NCBI RefSeq assembly: GCF_022539315.1
Contig: NC_066319.1
Coordinates: 30,652,093 to 30,716,092 of the forward strand
Source of the DNA: Serinus canaria
Taxonomy: Eukaryota > Chordata > Aves > Passeriformes > Fringillidae
DNA: 64,000 nt
Reading direction: 5' to 3'
Shown piece after piece: positions 60,073 to 64,000 of the stretch. Each line of letters begins with the position of its first letter. The first letter of the stretch is position 1. Both the position numbers and the translations under genes were made by a program. Below the pieces are notes generated by a model. That model was not told the origin of the DNA, searched no databases, and saw only the letters and a list, made by a program, of their open reading frames with translations.

Positions 60073-62939
60073 ATATAGTCTTTCCATTTTCCATTTAATT
60101 TGTTTTTTAAATATATTACTGTATATACTCTTGAAAGTAAACAACTGTAAATTTAATTGCAAATTCTAAGGGTAAGGGCATAAACTTAAGACACTAGTCA
60201 CAATAGACAAATGAAATGTCCCAGCAGAATATGTCATTTGCGCAGAATATTTGCAGAATTATTTAGGAAAACAAAGAAAAGTTTCATTTGTTTTCATGCC
60301 TTGATACATGATTGTGTAACAGTAACTAGTTTATAGACTTTTATAAAAGTTTAAATAGGTATAAGTAACTTTGACGCATCACAGAAGGCCTCTAACAGAA
60401 AGAGCAATGGACTTAAAATGTATCTCTTTATCCTATTCCAGTCACATTGAAGTAGTAAGAAAATTTTGAAGTATGTTGAAATCCCCCCTGGGTTCTCAGT
60501 TCATCAACCTTAGCATTGTAACATGCCTAGAGCACATTTGTATACCCAGGAGAGAAATCCCTGAGGATAGAAGACTATTTCTTCCCACCAGAGAACATCT
60601 GTGCCTATGCTAGATTTAAAGTGGAGGAATTAATTTTGGTATTTCCAGCATCAGCAAGCAATTGCTATCTAAATAATTGTTTCCTCTTACCACAACTTCT
60701 CATATCTAACTATGTGAGAAAAAAACATAGAGCTGGCATTTGCATATGTCAATCCTTTATGGAAACTAGAACTTGAACAGTTTAAAGCAATATAGCTATT
60801 TCAGTGCAAAATTGTATCTCATTTATAAGAAAAGAAAAGTCAGGAAAAGAGCAATGATTTTTAAAAGGAGGAGGGAAATAGAAAGGTGAGATGGTGATGG
60901 ATTAATTTCCTCTGAGCTGAGAGACAAGCTACGCGCTCAGGAAAACAGGAGCAATAAGTTCAGCAGAAACAGTGGTATGAAGAACAGAACTAAAAAAAAA
61001 GTGTTTCAAAAAAGGCTCGCTGTATTCATCTGTCCTGCCAGAAAGTTCTTGCATGATCCAGAGATCAATGAGTGTTAAGGCCCCTTTCTGGGCTAGGTTG
61101 CTGAGATGTTATGTTTAGCCAGTGCCAACCTAAACTTCTGAAGTTATTCTGCAACCTAATGACAAAAGCTATCATTGCACATATTTTTAGTATTTTTTTA
61201 GCATTCAAAAGGAACTAAAATTCAGTTGTGAATAAACAACTCTTTATCAGGCATCTGCATTTATGAAAAAGCCATGATATGGGCAGCCAGAATCTTCCAA
61301 ATTCAAGTGCATGAGCTGTTCTACCTACATCTTATTCCTTCACAGTGTCATACTATGTGAGGTGTGACAGAAAGACTGCATATCTGTGTCCTATTGCAAT
61401 GCTAAGGAGTCACCAAAAAATCATTTTTGTTTAATACTAGGCAATAATTTTAGTATCAGATTTGGAAAAATAATCTTATCTCTAAATTTAGCCCATCTCC
61501 CTGCTTTTCTACAGCACTTCAGCTTCTCCAGTTAAGCCAAGCCATCCCTAGTTCTGAATGAGTAGATAAGCAGCTGTCACATTTCCTTCTGCCCTTTACA
61601 AGAAACAGGTGCATCCAGAACTGAAGCAGAATCTAAGTGCCAGATTTTATCTTCCCTTTGGGTACGCATTCATTGTTGTAAAAGTGCCACACACTGCTAC
61701 TGACTGTGTTTATTAGAGTAATGTCTTGACACATCAAGAGGAGCCCTTCACTGGGCTAAGCCAAACTTCCCATTTGCTACATGTGAGTCAGAATTTTATC
61801 AACCCTACTTTTATTGTGATCCCTTGATGCTTCACTATTAACAGGAGTTAACAAGTAATGGAAAACTATTATGACTATTAAAGTATGCAGAGGAATAGTA
61901 GCCAACTCATGCTTATGCATATGCCAGAAACCAGAATACACATTTTTTCCAGTTCACAAACACTTGAGAAAGGAATTTTGGCCCTGACATTTTTGGGAAA
62001 AATCAAATGCCTTAAGGACACTTCGTTCCAGCAATAGTGAAGTTTTTTTCTTGGTTTCAGAAGGCAAACCAGGCAAAGATATTGAAGGATGCAATTTTAA
62101 AAGCTGAAAAAAAAAATCAACACATTTTATTAATGTTTTGAAAACCACACACATTTCAGATTACTTATTTTCAGCCTAATACTGAAGCCATTTTTCTAAA
62201 CTTGCCCAGGGAAACTTATTGAAGTCAATAGAAGTTTTGCTCAGTGAGGACTGCAGGATTTGTTTCTAAGAAGCATTAAAATAATGTGTTTATTACTGAA
62301 GCAGTAGCAAAATAAGCAGTCACTATGAATCATCCAAAATAACAGTTTCCTTTAAAGACTAGAAATTCAGGCAGATAATTCCATCAGATCTTTGTGGACT
62401 TGGATAGAGTGGTCTTTGGTAGACATTTGGATAACCTACAAGAAGCATATGGGCATCTTAAGAAAAGAAGAGGCAAAGAATGGACTTCTCATCTGAGGTA
62501 TGACCAGTGCTGTAACTAAGTGTGAGGGGATATTAAGGACAGGGGGAAATTTCTGCCAGGATGCAGGCAGAGTGAATTTCTGGAAGGAAACATGTTTTCA
62601 CCAAAAGAAAAGGGAAAAAATAAACAAGGTGGAAAAAGAAGCCAACACTTTCCACTGAAAGAAAGAAAAACTATTAAAGGGAAAGAAGAGGTAAAAGAGG
62701 AGCTGCTTTGCAGACTTGTCACTTCCTATTGCCCTTTTTGTTTGATGGAGTCAAAATAAAGGATTTACTTTTTACTTCTGTACTCAAAGGTTATCCTAAT
62801 TTGCTCTTCTTTATTCATGTGCTTGCTTTTAAATTCTGCTTACTTTCAAGTTTCCATTGCCTTTCCTCCCATTAAAAGAGCATGTATGGATCTGGATTTC
62901 ATATAGAAGAGTTCTTAAAATATTTCTTTTACTTTACAG
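60073..62939. other. AT-rich non-coding DNA
   Basis: No gene is recognised. Small frames at 61954-62154 and 62516-62722 (minus) have chance composition. Confidence 0.5.
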
Positions 62940-62964
62940 CCCTCTCAAGAGACTGCAGATAAAG
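62940..62964 (+). other. Candidate 25-nt micro-exon
   Basis: ATTTCTTTTACTTTACAG ends at 62939, and AAAG|GTAAGC follows 62964; both are near-consensus splice sites. In phase 0 the segment reads PSQETADK plus one base. In the phase left by 48186-48348 it would reach a TAA, making it a possible terminal exon instead. Very short exons are rare outside neural or muscle genes, so transcript evidence is essential. Confidence 0.28.
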
Positions 62965-63476
62965 GTAAGCATTAGAAGAAAACCATATTCTAGCAAATAG
63001 TCTACTTTGTCTGATATTTGGTGTCTAATATCTGCAGTTTAAAGATGCATTTGAGGAAAGCACTGAAACTCCAATTCTTTGACAACATACCCAGAGGAAA
63101 ATGCATTTTCTAGTATTTGTTTATTTATTAAAGTTGTTCTTTCCTCTGATTCATTCCTTACGCTGGCATGTGTTAACTTTTCCTCTTTATTTGCTGAGTA
63201 CCTGATTTATGACTGGGGCTGCTAGACTTCATCACCGTACAGTACAGACAGTCTGGCAATAATTTGCTTTGTTTCTTGTGTCTCCTACATCCCTTGTTTA
63301 AGAAAGCATCAAAATTCTGGCCCACATATGTTCTATTGTAAATAGGCAAAGTTCAAAAACAAATTTATAAACATAAAAACACTGGGGAAAAAGGAACTTA
63401 CAGAAGTCAAATCAGCTACCAAAATTTAAAAAGCAAATACACAAAGTATGTTTGTTTTCATAGACTCGGCACTTGA
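62965..63476. other. AT-rich non-coding DNA
   Basis: Nothing is recognised here. Confidence 0.5.
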
Positions 63477-63550
63477 GAATCATAGAATCACGGAATATTC
63501 TGAGTTGGAAGGGACCCACAGCAATCATCAGGTCCAACCCTTGAGCTCTC
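63477..63550 (-). mobile_element. Short CR1 LINE 3' tip
   Basis: GAATCATAGAATCACGGAAT, then GAGTTGGAAGGGACCCACAG and CATCAGGTCCAACCC, is the reverse complement of a classic avian CR1 3' end, including the ATGATTCT tail repeat. It seems less decayed than the other CR1 pieces in the window and may be younger. Confidence 0.95.
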
Positions 63551-64000
63551 ATGTTATTTTTTAAATATTATTAAAAGCATCACAGGTTTCTTCAATAACC
63601 TCACAAGTGATCTCTATGAGCAATCACATTTCAAATTATAAATTCAGCAAATGTGTCTGCACTATATTTTCATGAAGAAATATACACCCAGTTTCATATG
63701 CAGAGCCTATCAACTTGTTTTCAATCACTGACATGCTAAATGATAGATCTGACACATTCCCAAGAGATTTAATCTGGGCAAGTATTTCCAGAGCTGAGAA
63801 AATTGCAGAAGCCAGAACACTGAACTCAAAGCCTCTCTGCTTGAGGACCCATCTGCCCCTTAAGTAGTACCTTAACAGGGTGCATGCTCATTGAAGAAAC
63901 CCTGAGATAGAAGGTATATCACAATATGGAATATTAGATTTCAGACACTCTTGGTACTGTCAAAGTAGTCAGTTTAGGTTACATAATCCTTCACAGACAA
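63551..64000. other. AT-rich non-coding DNA to the window edge
   Basis: Nothing is recognised here. Confidence 0.5.

Noticed and set aside
1..64000. CRISPR arrays, operons, tRNA or rRNA genes, riboswitches
   Set aside because: No regular repeat-spacer pattern, tRNA cloverleaf or rRNA-like sequence was noticed by eye, and the repeats indicate vertebrate nuclear DNA.

Overview
The window reads as bird nuclear DNA. It is AT-rich and mostly non-coding. The recognisable repeats are avian: CR1 LINE fragments in both orientations, ending in the bird-type GATTCTATGATTCT-like 3' tail without poly(A), and two solitary endogenous-retrovirus LTRs of kinds abundant in bird genomes. No Alu, B1/B2 or mammalian L1 is seen. 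Nothing points to bacteria, plasmids or phage. I see no complete gene, rRNA, tRNA or CRISPR array. The context is best described as intergenic or long-intron DNA.

Layout. 1-3.5 kb: AT-rich DNA with a G/T tract, a GC-rich island (1.59-1.87 kb) and a good minus-strand candidate exon (2829-2922). 3.5-4.4 kb: a solo LTR followed by a polypurine tract. 4.4-9.3 kb: a long near-perfect hairpin (6059-6142), a short minus-strand candidate exon (8424-8476) whose phase fits 2829-2922, and a plus-strand terminal-exon candidate (8934-9242). 9.3-14 kb: featureless. 14.08-14.9 kb: a second solo LTR with TATA-like and AATAAA signals. 18.7-19.1 kb: a second GC-rich island. 20.8 and 25.7 kb: two separate tandem pairs of perfect hairpins. 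23.3-25.0 kb: a phase-compatible pair of plus-strand candidate exons ending in a lysine-rich C-terminus. 26.2 kb: an A/C-only low-complexity tract. 30.9 kb: a possible ancient LINE/SINE tail. 34.4-34.8 kb: an open reading frame with an antisense exon-like segment. 42.6, 49.1, 53.1, 60.0 and 63.5 kb: CR1 fragments; the 49.1 kb copy retains decayed reverse-transcriptase sequence. 48.2 kb: a candidate exon encoding a charged, helical segment. 62.9 kb: a 25-nt exon-like unit with strong splice sites.

None of the candidate exons matches a family I can name, so no gene symbols are given. They rest on splice-site consensus, open phase and protein-like composition. AT-rich vertebrate DNA contains many chance pseudo-exons and ORFs of 100-150 codons, so confidences are kept low. 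The window's most unusual features are the long inverted repeats rather than any recognised gene system.
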